From the NCBI GenBank assembly GCA_023426265.1, contig JAFABA010000122.1:1-38315 (forward strand): 38,315 bases of DNA. The letters are read 5' to 3'. Shown one piece after another: positions 25,820 through 34,242 of this stretch; within the stretch, counting starts at the first letter, position 1; each line of letters begins with the position of its first letter. A model generated the notes under the pieces. The model searched no databases. It worked only from the letters and a program-made list of their open reading frames with translations, and was not told where the DNA came from. Source of the stretch: Bacillota bacterium (lineage in GTDB: Bacteria > Bacillota > Clostridia > Christensenellales > CAG-138). The translations under genes were made by a program, and so were the position numbers.

Positions 25820-26787
25820 TGCATATCATTTTAGCAAAAGAGAATACCGTGGAAAAACAGGAGATGAGAACGGCATATTGCCAGACACTCGTCGAATTGG
25901 CAAAGGACAATGCGGATATATTGGCGTTGGATGCGGATCTGATGGCTGCGATGGGCACAAAGCCGTTCCAGGCGGCATATCCCGCGCAAACGATCGATTG
26001 CGGCATCCAGGAAGCAAATATGATCGGGGTGGCCGCGGGACTTTCCGCAGTTGGTAAGATCCCTTTTGCGCATACATTTGCTTCATTTGCGTCCCGGCGT
26101 GCGTGTGATCAAGTATTCGTATCCGCTGCATACGCCAAACTGAATATCAAAATTGTAGGCTCAGATCCGGGCATTACCGCGACGCTCAACGGCGGCACGC
26201 ATATGCCCTTTGAGGATATGGGAATCATGCGCGGTATTCCGACGGTTACCGTGCTGGAACCCACTGATACGGTTATGCTCGCCGAGATTATGCGGCAGAT
26301 TGTACAGGAATATGGCGTACATTATTTGCGCCTTGTACGCAAGAACGTCAAAAAGGTTTATGAGGCGGGCTCCAAGTTTGAAATCGGCAAGATGGTTCCG
26401 CTCGCGGATGGAAACGATGTAACGATTATCGCCTCCGGCTTCTGCGTATCGGAATCTATTCAGGCCGCCAAAGTGCTTCGGGAGCTGGGCATCCATGCCC
26501 GCGTGCTGGACAGCTTCTGCTGGAAGCCGATCGATAAAGAAACGATATTGGTTGCCGCAAGGGAGACGGGCGCCATTGTAACGGCGGAAAACCACAATAT
26601 TATCAATGGACTGGGCAGCGCAGTAGCGGAGGTCGTCACGCGTAACTTGCCGGTCCCCATGGAGATGGTTGGCGTTCAGGACGAGTTCGGCGAGGTCGGT
26701 CCGCTGGATTATCTGGCGGAACGGTACAAGCTGACGGGAAAATACATCGTAGAGGCAGTCAAGAAGGCTATCGCGCGCAAGGTATGA
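25819..26787 (+). CDS. Transketolase, C-terminal (pyrimidine-binding) subunit
   Basis: A 322-residue second half of the split transketolase. The cofactor-activating Glu65 lies in GIQEANM. FASFASRRA and NGGTHMPFEDM correspond to the cofactor and substrate loops of the family. The start is ATG 25819, which shares its A with the TGA of the N-subunit and lies 8 bases after AGGGAGGA; the in-frame GTG at 25816 is less well spaced. A terminator follows about 110 bases after the stop. Confidence 0.92.
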   Translation: MHIILAKENTVEKQEMRTAYCQTLVELAKDNADILALDADLMAAMGTKPFQAAYPAQTIDCGIQEANMIGVAAGLSAVGKIPFAHTFASFASRRACDQVFVSAAYAKLNIKIVGSDPGITATLNGGTHMPFEDMGIMRGIPTVTVLEPTDTVMLAEIMRQIVQEYGVHYLRLVRKNVKKVYEAGSKFEIGKMVPLADGNDVTIIASGFCVSESIQAAKVLRELGIHARVLDSFCWKPIDKETILVAARETGAIVTAENHNIINGLGSAVAEVVTRNLPVPMEMVGVQDEFGEVGPLDYLAERYKLTGKYIVEAVKKAIARKV

Positions 26788-26894
26788 TGCAGATCACACG
26801 TGTACTTTTAGATTTTGGCCGTGAAAAGTAGCTTTTGCTGAGGCCGGCCCAGATAGTCAGCCATGAGCGCAGACAATATAAATAGCATAAAAAC

Positions 26895-26922
26895 GGCGGC
26901 TATTTGCAGCCGCCATATTTTT
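26895..26922 (+). terminator. Intrinsic terminator between the transketolase and 4-hydroxybutyrate operons
   Basis: GGCGGCT (26895-26901) / AGCCGCC (26908-26914), 6-base loop, followed by ATATTTTT. It ends the transketolase transcript but lies only about 25 bases before the next start codon, so the next operon's promoter must be upstream of it, or it acts as an attenuator. Confidence 0.75.
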
Positions 26923-26946
26923 GAACTGCCTGAAAGAGGTGGATGA

Positions 26947-28086
26947 ATGGAATTCTCCTTAACCATGCAACAGAAAATGGTGCGAAGCGTCGTTCGGGAA
27001 TTTGCCAGGAACGAGGTGGAGCCGCTGGCGGCGGAAATCGACGCGCAGGAGCGTTTTCCCCATGAGACTGTGCGGAAAATGTGCGAATGCCAGATGATGG
27101 GCATCCCGTTTCCTACTGAATATGGTGGAGCGGGCGGCGATTACATTTCGTATGTGATTTGCGTGGAAGAGCTTTCTAAAGTATGCGCCACAACAGGGGT
27201 CATACTTTCGGCGCACATCTCGCTGGGCAGCTACCCCATCTACCAGTTCGGCACGGAGGAGCAGAAGCAAACATTCCTTGTGCCGCTGGTAAAAGGCGAA
27301 AAACTGGGTGCCTTCGGCCTTACCGAACCCAACGCGGGAACAGATTCCGCGGCGCAGCAGACGGTCGCCGCACGCGAGGAAGAGCGTTACATACTCAACG
27401 GCACGAAAATATTCATCACCAACGGCGGCGAGGCGGATACCTACATCGTATTCGCCATGACGGATAAAGCAAAGGGCACCCGCGGTATCAGCGCGTTTAT
27501 CGTACCCGCGGATACGCCGGGTTTCTCTGTGGGCAAAAAGGAGCACAAGCTGGGCATACGCGGCAGCTCCACGGCGGAGCTGGTGTTCCAGAACTGCGCC
27601 GCACCAGCAAAGAACCTGCTGGGCAGGGAAGGCGAAGGCTTCAAAATCGCCATGAACACGCTCGACGGCGGGCGGATCGGCATCGCCGCGCAGGCGCTCG
27701 GCATCGCACAGGGCGCTATGGATCACAGCGTGGCTTATATGAAGGAAAGAATCCAGTTCGGCAAGCCGCTGTCCCAGATGCAGGGGTTGCAGTGGATGAT
27801 CGCGGAGATGCAGGCCAAAGTGGATGCGGCGCGCCTTCTTGTCTACAAGGCGGCGTGGTGTAAGCAGAGCGGCAAGCCATTTACGCTGGAGGCGGCTACC
27901 GCGAAGTTCTTCGCGTCCGAAACGGCGATGGAGGTAACCACCAAAGCCGTGCAGATACACGGGGGCTACGGGTATACGCGGGATTATCCCGTGGAGCGCA
28001 TGATGCGCGACGCGAAGATAACGGAAATATACGAAGGCACGTCGCAGGTGCAGAAGATGGTCATTTCCTCCGCGCTGTTCAAATAG
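26947..28086 (+). CDS. bcd: Acyl-CoA dehydrogenase (butyryl-CoA dehydrogenase type)
   Basis: A 379-residue FAD-dependent acyl-CoA dehydrogenase, the normal length for the short-chain group. FLTEPNAGTD-like (GLTEPNAGTDS), IFITNGGEA and the C-terminal IYEGTSQVQKM motifs are present; the likely catalytic base is Glu363 in YEGTS. With the EtfBA pair directly downstream it should reduce crotonyl-CoA to butyryl-CoA. Ribosome site AGAGGTGG. It is the first gene of a ten-gene operon with spacers of 0-20 bases. Very few bases separate it from the terminator upstream. Confidence 0.92.
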   Translation: MEFSLTMQQKMVRSVVREFARNEVEPLAAEIDAQERFPHETVRKMCECQMMGIPFPTEYGGAGGDYISYVICVEELSKVCATTGVILSAHISLGSYPIYQFGTEEQKQTFLVPLVKGEKLGAFGLTEPNAGTDSAAQQTVAAREEERYILNGTKIFITNGGEADTYIVFAMTDKAKGTRGISAFIVPADTPGFSVGKKEHKLGIRGSSTAELVFQNCAAPAKNLLGREGEGFKIAMNTLDGGRIGIAAQALGIAQGAMDHSVAYMKERIQFGKPLSQMQGLQWMIAEMQAKVDAARLLVYKAAWCKQSGKPFTLEAATAKFFASETAMEVTTKAVQIHGGYGYTRDYPVERMMRDAKITEIYEGTSQVQKMVISSALFK

Positions 28087-28097
28087 GGGAAAAAGAT

Positions 28098-28895
28098 ATG
28101 AAAATAGTGGTGTTTATCAAGCAGGTGCCGGATACCAATGAAGTCGCGATAGACCGCAAGACGGGCAGGCTCATCCGCGATGGTGTGCCCAGCATCATCA
28201 ACCCCGACGACAGGCATGCGCTGGAAGCGGCTTTGCAAATGAAGGATGATGCGCCGGACACGCACATCACAGTCATCACCATGGGGCCGCCGCAGGCGGA
28301 CACAGTACTGCGCGAAGCGCTGGCGATGGGCTGCGACGACGCCGTATTGATTACCGACCGCGCGTTTGCGGGCTCCGATACCTGCGCGACCTCGCTCATA
28401 CTCGCGCGCGCCGCGCAGAAAGTGGGCGGTTTTGACCTGATACTCACGGGCAGGCAGGCGATAGACGGCGATACCGCGCAGGTTGGCCCGCAAATCGCGG
28501 AGCGGCTCAATTTGCCGCAGGTCACCTACGTAAGCGGCATCGAACAGGCAGCGGACGGCTTGCTTGTGCGCCGCACGATGGAGGACGGCTATACGCTGAT
28601 AAAAGTGCGGACGCCCTGCCTGCTTACGGTGATCGGTGAGCTGAATACGCCGCGATACCCACGGATACCCGGCATATTTGCCGCATACCAAAGGGAAATC
28701 ACCGTATGGGGTATCGACGATATCGGGATCGACCCGAAGGACGCGGGGCTTACGGGTTCGCCTACGAATGTATATCAGACATTTGTGCCCGTTGTGGAGC
28801 GCAAAGGGCTGGTGATCGAGACGGTTACGAAGGAAAGCATACGGGAACTGACCGATAAGCTGTGCGTAATCGCAAACGTCGCGGGGAGGGGGTGA
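28098..28895 (+). CDS. etfB: Electron transfer flavoprotein beta subunit, bifurcating type
   Basis: A 265-residue EtfB. KQVPDT near the N-terminus and GRQAIDGDTAQVGPQIAE in the middle match the group that binds FAD in beta instead of AMP, as in electron-bifurcating Bcd-Etf and caffeyl-CoA reductase complexes. With EtfA and the acyl-CoA dehydrogenase it would couple NADH oxidation to crotonyl-CoA and ferredoxin reduction. It is 11 bases after the dehydrogenase gene. Confidence 0.93.
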   Translation: MKIVVFIKQVPDTNEVAIDRKTGRLIRDGVPSIINPDDRHALEAALQMKDDAPDTHITVITMGPPQADTVLREALAMGCDDAVLITDRAFAGSDTCATSLILARAAQKVGGFDLILTGRQAIDGDTAQVGPQIAERLNLPQVTYVSGIEQAADGLLVRRTMEDGYTLIKVRTPCLLTVIGELNTPRYPRIPGIFAAYQREITVWGIDDIGIDPKDAGLTGSPTNVYQTFVPVVERKGLVIETVTKESIRELTDKLCVIANVAGRG

Positions 28896-28900
28896 GACCG

Positions 28901-30097
28901 ATGGGCATAGCAATCATACCGGAACAATGCAAGGGCTGCGGCCTCTGCGTAAAAAGCTGCCCCTTCGGCGCGATCGCGATGCGCGAAAGAAAAGCGTATA
29001 TCGGCGAGGCCTGCACCAACTGCGGCGCATGCCTCAATAGCTGCAAATTCGGCGCGATCATCGATGAGGCGGAAAAAGCGGAAGGCCCGGATCTTAGCGG
29101 ATACAGGGACGTCTGGGTGTTCTGCGAGCAGAGGGACGGCGCGCTTGTACAGACGTCGTTCGAGCTACTCAGCGAAGGGCGAAAACTGGCGGACGCGCTG
29201 GGGCAGGAACTGTGCGGCGTGCTTCTTGGGGACGAGATAGATGGCCTTTGCGCGGAACTTGGCGCATACGGCGCGGACCGCATCTACTGCATAGAGCATC
29301 CACATCTTCGGCATTACACCACCGGCGCGTACACAAAGGCCATAGCAGACCTGGCGCGGGAAAAGCGGCCCAATATCCTGCTGGTGGGCGCGACCGTAAA
29401 CGGGCGCGATCTGGGCCCGCGGCTGGCGGCACGCCTTGGCACCGGCCTTACGGCGGATTGCACAGGTCTTGCCATAGACTCGGAGAAAAAGAACCTCCTG
29501 CAGACCCGCCCCGCATTCGGCGGCTCCCTCATGGCGACGATCGTCACGGAGAACCACCGCCCGCAGATGGCGACGGTACGGCCGGGCGTCATGAAAAAGA
29601 CGGTCATGGCTGACGCGCCGCCGACCGCGGTCGTGCATATTCAGCCGTTCCTTTCGGAACGGGATATGCAGGTGGAAGTCATACATGCCGTAAAGTCCCT
29701 GCACAGGGCGGTGGATTTAACGGCGGCGGATATCATCGTTTCCGGCGGGCGCGGGCTGGGGGGAGCGGAAGGCTTTGGGCTGATAGAAAAGCTGGCAGGC
29801 CGGCTGGGCGGCGTGGTAGGCGCGAGCCGCGCGGCGGTGGACGCGGGCTGGATCGCCTCCTCGCATCAGGTGGGGCAAACCGGCAAGACCGTCCGCCCCA
29901 AGCTCTATATCGCCTGCGGCATTTCCGGTGCGATACAGCACCTTGCGGGCATGCAGAATAGCGGCTTTATACTTGCGATCAACAAAAATCCCGACGCGCC
30001 TATTTTCAAAATAGCGGATTACAGCCTGGTAGGGGACCTGTACAAGATCATACCCATGCTGATGGAACAACTGGCCGAATTAACTTCAGAGAGGTGA
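28901..30097 (+). CDS. etfA: Electron transfer flavoprotein alpha subunit with N-terminal 2[4Fe-4S] domain
   Basis: A 398-residue EtfA with an N-terminal ferredoxin domain: CKGCGLCVKSC (Cys10/13/16/20) and CTNCGACLNSC (Cys38/41/44/48). The classical alpha domains follow, with RPAFGGSLMATIV and the FAD-binding SSHQVGQTGKTVRPKLY and ACGISGAIQH motifs. Such a fusion is known from CarE of caffeyl-CoA reductase and from lactate-dehydrogenase Etf partners. The added clusters may carry electrons to or from ferredoxin. I choose ATG 28901 after a GGGGAGGGGG ribosome site, five bases past the EtfB stop; the open frame reaching 28862 would overlap EtfB. Confidence 0.93.
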   Translation: MGIAIIPEQCKGCGLCVKSCPFGAIAMRERKAYIGEACTNCGACLNSCKFGAIIDEAEKAEGPDLSGYRDVWVFCEQRDGALVQTSFELLSEGRKLADALGQELCGVLLGDEIDGLCAELGAYGADRIYCIEHPHLRHYTTGAYTKAIADLAREKRPNILLVGATVNGRDLGPRLAARLGTGLTADCTGLAIDSEKKNLLQTRPAFGGSLMATIVTENHRPQMATVRPGVMKKTVMADAPPTAVVHIQPFLSERDMQVEVIHAVKSLHRAVDLTAADIIVSGGRGLGGAEGFGLIEKLAGRLGGVVGASRAAVDAGWIASSHQVGQTGKTVRPKLYIACGISGAIQHLAGMQNSGFILAINKNPDAPIFKIADYSLVGDLYKIIPMLMEQLAELTSER

Positions 30098-30102
30098 CAC
30101 AC

Positions 30103-31212
30103 ATGCAATTCATCGTAAAGCCGGTCATAAGCGACTGCGGCAGCCTGCGCGATTTTCTCACACAGTGGAAGGTTGGGGAGAACGACCTGATCGTCACGAA
30201 CGAATATGTACTTTCCCCGCAGTTGGGCGGCGAAGCCCCCCCCTGCGATGCGGTTTACCAGGAAAAATACGGGTCCGGCGAGCCATCCGACGAGATGGTG
30301 GATAAAATGCTTGCGGCCGCCAGCAAAAGGGAGTATGCGCGCATCATCGCCATCGGCGGCGGAACGGTGATCGATATCGCCAAGCTCATGGTGTTCAAGC
30401 GCGGGCTTAGCTGCGAGGAAATATTCGAGCGCGGCGCGGCGCTTGTGCGGCACAAAAAACTTATCGTCATCCCCACAACCTGCGGCACGGGCAGCGAGTG
30501 TACCAGCATTTCCATCATTGAGTTCAAGAAAAAGCAAACCAAACTCGGGCTTTCGGTTTCCGCCCTGTATCCCGACGAGGCGGTGCTCATCAGCGGTCTT
30601 TTGAAGACCCTGCCCTACGACGTATTCGCGGCAAGCTCCATAGACGCGCTCATCCACGCCATGGAGTCGTTCGTATCGCCCAAGGCCAGCTACTTCACGC
30701 GCGCGCTGGGTGCCTCCGCCATACAGATCATCATACAGGGGCATCAGGCGCTTGCGGCCAAGGGCGGGAACAGGCAGCTTCCCGAGGACATACGCGGCTT
30801 CCTTGCCGCAAGCACAATGGCGGGCATTTCATTCGGCAACGCGGGCTGCGCTGCGGTGCATGCGCTTTCCTACCCAATCGGCGGCACATACCACGTGCCG
30901 CACGGCAAGGCGAATTACCTGCTGCTTGGCGCGGTATTCCGCACCTACCGGGAACTGAACGCAGATTTAAGCGCGCTCGAGGGCGTATTCGCGCCGCTGT
31001 TTGGCTGCGAGAAAGCGCGGGTATGGGACGCGCTCGATGTGCTTTTGCAGACTATACTGCCCTTGCAGAAGCTTAGCGCGCTGGGCATGGGCGAGGCGGA
31101 GTGCAAGACGTTCGCGCAGTCCGTCGTGCGGAACCAGCAGAGGCTGCTGGGGAACAACCCGGTATCGTTTGATGAACAGATCATAGAGAACCTGTATTTG
31201 TCTTGCCTGTAA
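30103..31212 (+). CDS. 4-hydroxybutyrate dehydrogenase (iron-type alcohol dehydrogenase)
   Basis: A 369-residue group III (Fe) alcohol dehydrogenase. The NAD-binding motif is GGGTVIDIAK and PTTCGTGSE is typical of the family. Metal ligands are visible as Asp and His in SSIDALIHAMES and the two His of AVHALSYPIGGTYHVPHG. Placed directly before 4-hydroxybutyryl-CoA dehydratase, it most likely interconverts succinate semialdehyde and 4-hydroxybutyrate with NAD(H), as in Clostridium aminobutyricum and C. kluyveri. ATG 30103 follows AGAGAGG; the in-frame GTG 9 bases upstream overlaps the EtfA stop. Confidence 0.88.
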   Translation: MQFIVKPVISDCGSLRDFLTQWKVGENDLIVTNEYVLSPQLGGEAPPCDAVYQEKYGSGEPSDEMVDKMLAAASKREYARIIAIGGGTVIDIAKLMVFKRGLSCEEIFERGAALVRHKKLIVIPTTCGTGSECTSISIIEFKKKQTKLGLSVSALYPDEAVLISGLLKTLPYDVFAASSIDALIHAMESFVSPKASYFTRALGASAIQIIIQGHQALAAKGGNRQLPEDIRGFLAASTMAGISFGNAGCAAVHALSYPIGGTYHVPHGKANYLLLGAVFRTYRELNADLSALEGVFAPLFGCEKARVWDALDVLLQTILPLQKLSALGMGEAECKTFAQSVVRNQQRLLGNNPVSFDEQIIENLYLSCL

Positions 31213-31231
31213 GGCGGAAAGGGAAAAAGCC

Positions 31232-32689
31232 ATGATGACGCGCGAAGAATACGTCGAAAGCCTGAAAAAACTCCATTTATCCGTGTATGTGCTGGGTGAG
31301 AAGATAAAAGATCCCACCGAGCACCCCATCATACGGCCTTCACTCAATTCTGTTGCGATGACCTACGAGCTTGCGCAGCACCCCGAGCATGAGGACCTGA
31401 TGACGGCAACCTCAAATTTGACCGGGGAAAAGATAAACCGCTTCACCCACCTGCACCAGAGCACGGAGGATCTTATTAAAAAGGTCAAAATGCAAAGGCT
31501 GCTCGGGCAGAAGACGGCGTCCTGCTTTCAGCGCTGCGTAGGGCTGGACGCCGCGAACGCGGCATATTCCACCACATTCGAGTGCGACGCGGCAAACGGC
31601 ACGGACTACCATGCGTGCTTTGTGGAATATTGGAAGATGATTCAGCGCATGGATTATACGGTGGACGGTGCCATGACGGATACGAAGGGCGACCGCGGCC
31701 TGTCGCCTTCCGACCAGGCCGACCCGGACCTGTACCTGCGCGTGGTGGAGCGCAGGCCGGACGGCGTGGTGGTATGCGGCGCAAAGGCGCACCAGACGGG
31801 CATCATCAACTCCCACGAAGTGATCGCTATGCCCACCGTCGCCATGAGGCCGCAGGACAGGGACTATGCCATCGCATTCGCGGTGCCCGCCGATGTGGAC
31901 GGCCTGTTCATGATCTACGGGCGGCAGAGCTGCGATACGCGCAAGCTGGAGCCGAACGCGGATATCGACCTCGGCAACAAAAACTACGGCGGCCATGAAG
32001 CGCTGATGATATTTGACCATGTGTTCGTGCCCAACGAGAGGATATTTTTAAACGGCGAAACCGAGTTTGCGGGCATGCTGGTGGAACGCTTCGCTTCCTA
32101 CCACCGTCAGAGCTACGGCGGCTGCAAGGTGGGCGTGGGCGATGTGCTCATAGGCGCCGCGGCGCTTGCGGCGGAGTACAACGGCGCTGCAAAGGCCAGC
32201 CATATCAAGGACAAGATCATCGAAATGACCCATCTGAACGAGACCCTGTACTCCTGCGGCATCGCATGTTCCTGCGAGGGCTGCCCCACCAAGGCCGGCA
32301 ACTATTACGTGGATGCGCTGCTCGCCAATGTCTGCAAGCAGAACGTCACGCGCTTCCCCTATGAAATCACCCGCCTGGCGGAGGATATCGCGGGCGGACT
32401 CATGGTGACCATGCCCGGCCAGCAGGATTGGGACAATGAAAAGCTGCGCCCCTATCTTGACAAATACCTGCGCGGCGTGGACTGCATGCCCACCGAGGAC
32501 AGGCTGCGCGTGCTGCGCCTGATCGAGAACCTTACTTTGGGCACGGCCGCGGTAGGTTACCGCACGGAGTCCATGCACGGGGCGGGTTCGCCGCAGGCGC
32601 AGAGGATCATGATTTCGCGCCAGTCCAACCTGGAGCACAAAAAGAAGCTTGCGAAACACATCGCGGGCATCAAAGAAAACCAGAAGTGA
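31232..32689 (+). CDS. abfD: 4-hydroxybutyryl-CoA dehydratase / vinylacetyl-CoA isomerase
   Basis: A 485-residue [4Fe-4S]/FAD enzyme that dehydrates 4-hydroxybutyryl-CoA to crotonyl-CoA through a ketyl radical. The characterised cluster ligands of the C. aminobutyricum enzyme (Cys99, Cys103, His292, Cys299) and Lys300 all have exact counterparts one position lower: Cys98 and Cys102 in ASCFQRC, then His291, Cys298 and Lys299 in HRQSYGGCK. The N-terminus (TREEYVESLKKL) and length also fit. This makes it a true dehydratase and not a 4-hydroxyphenylacetate hydroxylase homologue. Ribosome site GGAAAGGG; two adjacent ATG codons are possible starts. Its stop overlaps the next gene by 4 bases. Confidence 0.95.
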   Translation: MMTREEYVESLKKLHLSVYVLGEKIKDPTEHPIIRPSLNSVAMTYELAQHPEHEDLMTATSNLTGEKINRFTHLHQSTEDLIKKVKMQRLLGQKTASCFQRCVGLDAANAAYSTTFECDAANGTDYHACFVEYWKMIQRMDYTVDGAMTDTKGDRGLSPSDQADPDLYLRVVERRPDGVVVCGAKAHQTGIINSHEVIAMPTVAMRPQDRDYAIAFAVPADVDGLFMIYGRQSCDTRKLEPNADIDLGNKNYGGHEALMIFDHVFVPNERIFLNGETEFAGMLVERFASYHRQSYGGCKVGVGDVLIGAAALAAEYNGAAKASHIKDKIIEMTHLNETLYSCGIACSCEGCPTKAGNYYVDALLANVCKQNVTRFPYEITRLAEDIAGGLMVTMPGQQDWDNEKLRPYLDKYLRGVDCMPTEDRLRVLRLIENLTLGTAAVGYRTESMHGAGSPQAQRIMISRQSNLEHKKKLAKHIAGIKENQK

Positions 32690-32937
32690 AGCTGTACGTA
32701 AAGTTTTGCGGGGGATGCAACCCGCATTTCGACAGAAAAAGCTATGCGCTTGCGGTAGCAGAGGCGCTTCACGCGGAGATCGTCTATGAAAACCCCGCGG
32801 AGGCGGATTACCGTTTGTTCGTATCGGGATGCGGGCGAAACTGCGCGGCGGCACAGGCGGCGTTATGCTCCGTGCGGGTAGACTGCATGGAGCCGGTGGA
32901 AGCGGTCGCGGCGAAATTGCAAAAAATGAGGAAGTAA
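32686..32937 (+). CDS. Small Cys-rich protein of the 4-hydroxybutyrate operon, unknown function
   Basis: An 83-residue protein I do not recognise. It has six cysteines: Cys8 and Cys11 in FCGGCNPHFDR, Cys49 and Cys53 in SGCGRNC, then Cys61 and Cys67. A beta-alpha-beta-like pattern and the CxxC/CxxxC pairs recall small thioredoxin-like or iron-sulfur proteins, but no family is assigned. The GTG start overlaps the abfD stop (GTGA) and the stop lies one base before the CoA-transferase ATG, so it is tightly coupled to both. Possible roles are cluster delivery, activation or redox repair of the dehydratase; all are inference. Confidence 0.8.
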   Translation: MKLYVKFCGGCNPHFDRKSYALAVAEALHAEIVYENPAEADYRLFVSGCGRNCAAAQAALCSVRVDCMEPVEAVAAKLQKMRK

Positions 32938-32938
32938 C

Positions 32939-34240
32939 ATGAACGAATATGCAAACAAGCATCTTCCGGCGGAAGAAGCGATACGGAAAATTAAAAGCGG
33001 CGACCGCGTGGTAGTCGGCCACGCGTGCGCGGAGCCGCTTGCGCTTACCAACGCCCTGCGCGACTATATCCCGCAGCTTACGGATGTGGAGACCGTGCAC
33101 ATGGTGGGCATGGGGGAGAGCGCATACTGCAAAACGGGCGCGTGCGGGCATACGCGGCACAATTCCCTGTTTGTGGGCGGAAAAGAGGAACGGAACGCGG
33201 TGGCGGAGGGCAGGGCGGATTATACGCCGATCTACTTCTCCAAAATCCCCTCCCTCTTTTATGAGGCGCATCTGCCGGTGGACGTGGCGCTGATACAGAC
33301 GAGCATGCCGGACAGGCACGGCTATGTGAGCCTGGGGATATCCGTGGATTACACCTATGCCGCAGCGAAGCAGGCAAAAACGGTCATCGCGCAGGTGAAC
33401 CCGAACATGCCGCGCTGCCACGGCGAGTGCTTTTTGCATGTATCGGAGATCGATTGGATTGTGGAAGCGGCCACGCCCATACTGGAGTTAAGGCGCAGCG
33501 AATTGTCCGAGGAGGAGAAAACGATCGGTAAAAACTGCGCTTCCCTCATCAAGGACGGGGCGACGCTGCAGCTTGGCATAGGCGCCCTGCCTGACGCGGT
33601 GCTCTTAAGCCTCAAGAAGAAAAAAGATCTGGGCATCCATTCGGAAATGTTCTCCGACGGCGTCATGGAGCTTATTAACGCGGGCGTTATCACAAACAGG
33701 CGCAAAACCCTGCACAAGGGCCGCATCGTCGCGTCGTTTATCATGGGCAGCCGGGGGCTGTACGACTTTATCGACGACAACCCCATGGTGTATATGGCGC
33801 CGGTGGACTATGTGAACGACCCGTACGTCATTGCGCAGAACGACAACCTCGTGTCCATCAATTCTTGTGTGCAGGTGGACCTGCAGGGGCAGGTGTGTTC
33901 GGAAAGCATAGGACTTACCCAGATATCCGCGGTGGGCGGGCAGGTGGATTTCGTGCGGGGCGCGCGTATGTCAAAGGGCGGCATCTCCATCATCGCCATC
34001 CCCTCCACAGCCAGGGGCGGGAAGACGTCCAAGATCGTACCTACGCTTGACGAGGGTGCGGCGGTGACGACCAACCGCAACGATGTGGAATATATCGTCA
34101 CGGAATACGGCATCGCAAACCTGCGCAACAAGTCCCTGCGCGAACGCGCGCGCCTTTTGATCAACATCGCCCACCCGGATTTTAGGCCGCAGCTGGTAGA
34201 GGAATGGGAACGCCGATTCCACATGAAATGGGAGGCATAA
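32939..34240 (+). CDS. abfT: 4-hydroxybutyrate CoA-transferase (acetyl-CoA:4-hydroxybutyrate)
   Basis: A 433-residue family I CoA-transferase of the acetyl-CoA hydrolase/transferase type. The catalytic Glu236 is in IHSEMFSDG, matching Glu238 of the C. aminobutyricum enzyme. Further family segments are QLGIGALPDAV and TEYGIANLRNKSLRERA. It activates 4-hydroxybutyrate using acetyl- or butyryl-CoA, producing acetate or butyrate. Ribosome site TGAGGAAG. It lies between the dehydratase-linked small protein and the thiolase. Confidence 0.93.
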   Translation: MNEYANKHLPAEEAIRKIKSGDRVVVGHACAEPLALTNALRDYIPQLTDVETVHMVGMGESAYCKTGACGHTRHNSLFVGGKEERNAVAEGRADYTPIYFSKIPSLFYEAHLPVDVALIQTSMPDRHGYVSLGISVDYTYAAAKQAKTVIAQVNPNMPRCHGECFLHVSEIDWIVEAATPILELRRSELSEEEKTIGKNCASLIKDGATLQLGIGALPDAVLLSLKKKKDLGIHSEMFSDGVMELINAGVITNRRKTLHKGRIVASFIMGSRGLYDFIDDNPMVYMAPVDYVNDPYVIAQNDNLVSINSCVQVDLQGQVCSESIGLTQISAVGGQVDFVRGARMSKGGISIIAIPSTARGGKTSKIVPTLDEGAAVTTNRNDVEYIVTEYGIANLRNKSLRERARLLINIAHPDFRPQLVEEWERRFHMKWEA

Positions 34241-34242
34241 AC

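Noticed and set aside
32048..33439. 463-codon open frame on the minus strand across abfD and abfT
   Set aside because: It is antisense to two genes with clear catalytic motifs. Long antisense frames are expected in this GC-rich, codon-biased stretch, and it has no recognisable motif or ribosome site.
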